From NCBI RefSeq assembly GCF_006716675.1, contig NZ_VFPM01000002.1, positions 310,001 through 374,000 on the forward strand: a stretch of DNA of 64,000 nt. Reading direction: 5' to 3'. Below, one piece after another: positions 63,969 to 64,000 of this stretch. Position 1 is the stretch's first letter. The number at the start of each line of letters is the position of its first letter. Made by a program: the position numbers and the translations under genes. Origin of the DNA: Humibacillus xanthopallidus (GTDB lineage Bacteria; Actinomycetota; Actinomycetes; Actinomycetales; Dermatophilaceae). The notes under the pieces were generated by a model. It was not told the origin of the DNA, did no database searches, and worked only from the letters and a program-made list of their open reading frames with translations.

Positions 63969-64000
63969 TCAGGCGACCGGAGGGTTGGCCTGCTCCCAAC
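63969..64000 (-). CDS. C-terminal end of a gene running in from outside
   Basis: On the minus strand the last codons read WEQANPPVA and then TGA at 63971-63969. A GC-rich inverted pair around 63925-63965 could be a terminator between it and the convergent upstream gene. Only about ten residues are visible, so this is tentative. Confidence 0.25.
   Translation of the reverse strand, partial: WEQANPPVA

Overview
The window is high-GC DNA from an actinobacterium. Most genes strongly favour G or C at third codon positions, and GTG starts and four-base ATGA or GTGA gene overlaps are common. Many genes look leaderless, with a -10 hexamer exactly 12 to 7 bases before the start codon. The gene set (SigE-family sigma factor, DUF3263, DUF2252, LldEFG lactate oxidation, M6 protease) and the frequent word GGCATAC suggest Micrococcales, perhaps Intrasporangiaceae. 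That placement is inference. No rRNA, tRNA, CRISPR array or intact insertion sequence was found.

Positions 1-8300 look accessory: coding is sparser and less GC-skewed than elsewhere. The region holds the start of a phosphotransferase gene, a secreted collagen-like protein, a frameshifted pseudogene, a possible IS3-type remnant, a small secreted protein, AHSA1-like, acetyltransferase, monooxygenase-like and acetoacetate-decarboxylase-like genes, about 870 bases with no gene, and a membrane protein. From 8.3 to 13.5 kb come PPK2, a GH32/43/68-like protein, and an acyl-CoA ligase plus SDR pair divergent from a TetR regulator with a double operator between them.

Positions 13.5-22.6 kb form a lactate module: a GntR/FCD regulator, three copies of its likely operator, then lactate permease, LldE, LldF, LldG, the PpsR-type regulator and PEP synthase on one strand. 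The order describes lactate import, oxidation to pyruvate and conversion of pyruvate to PEP. Positions 22.6-31.5 kb carry DUF2252, an SLC13 permease, leucyl aminopeptidase, a small basic protein, glutaminase, an FMN hydroxyacid oxidase and an aquaporin. Two nearly identical 17-bp palindromes sit in the two divergent promoter regions there.

Positions 31.8-38.7 kb hold the most unusual unit: four overlapping genes for a GAF-GAF hybrid histidine kinase with two receiver domains, a lone receiver, a receiver-adenylate cyclase and an ATP-grasp ligase of PGM1 type, followed by a small Cys protein and a Crp/Fnr-like regulator. The rest is mostly housekeeping or catabolic: a SigE-type sigma factor with its membrane partner, hemerythrin, ArfB, an acyl-CoA dehydrogenase pair, an MFS transporter, a molybdate ABC operon with an HTH-TOBE regulator, an ArsR-SRPBCC-VOC operon, GabT, a secreted M6 protease, an SGNH hydrolase, uracil-DNA glycosylase, NagA, a HAD phosphatase, a PLP decarboxylase, DUF3263, GNAT, a P1 peptidase and an M48 protease. 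Two palindromic repeat families (27.9/48.7 kb and 42.1 kb) lie between genes.
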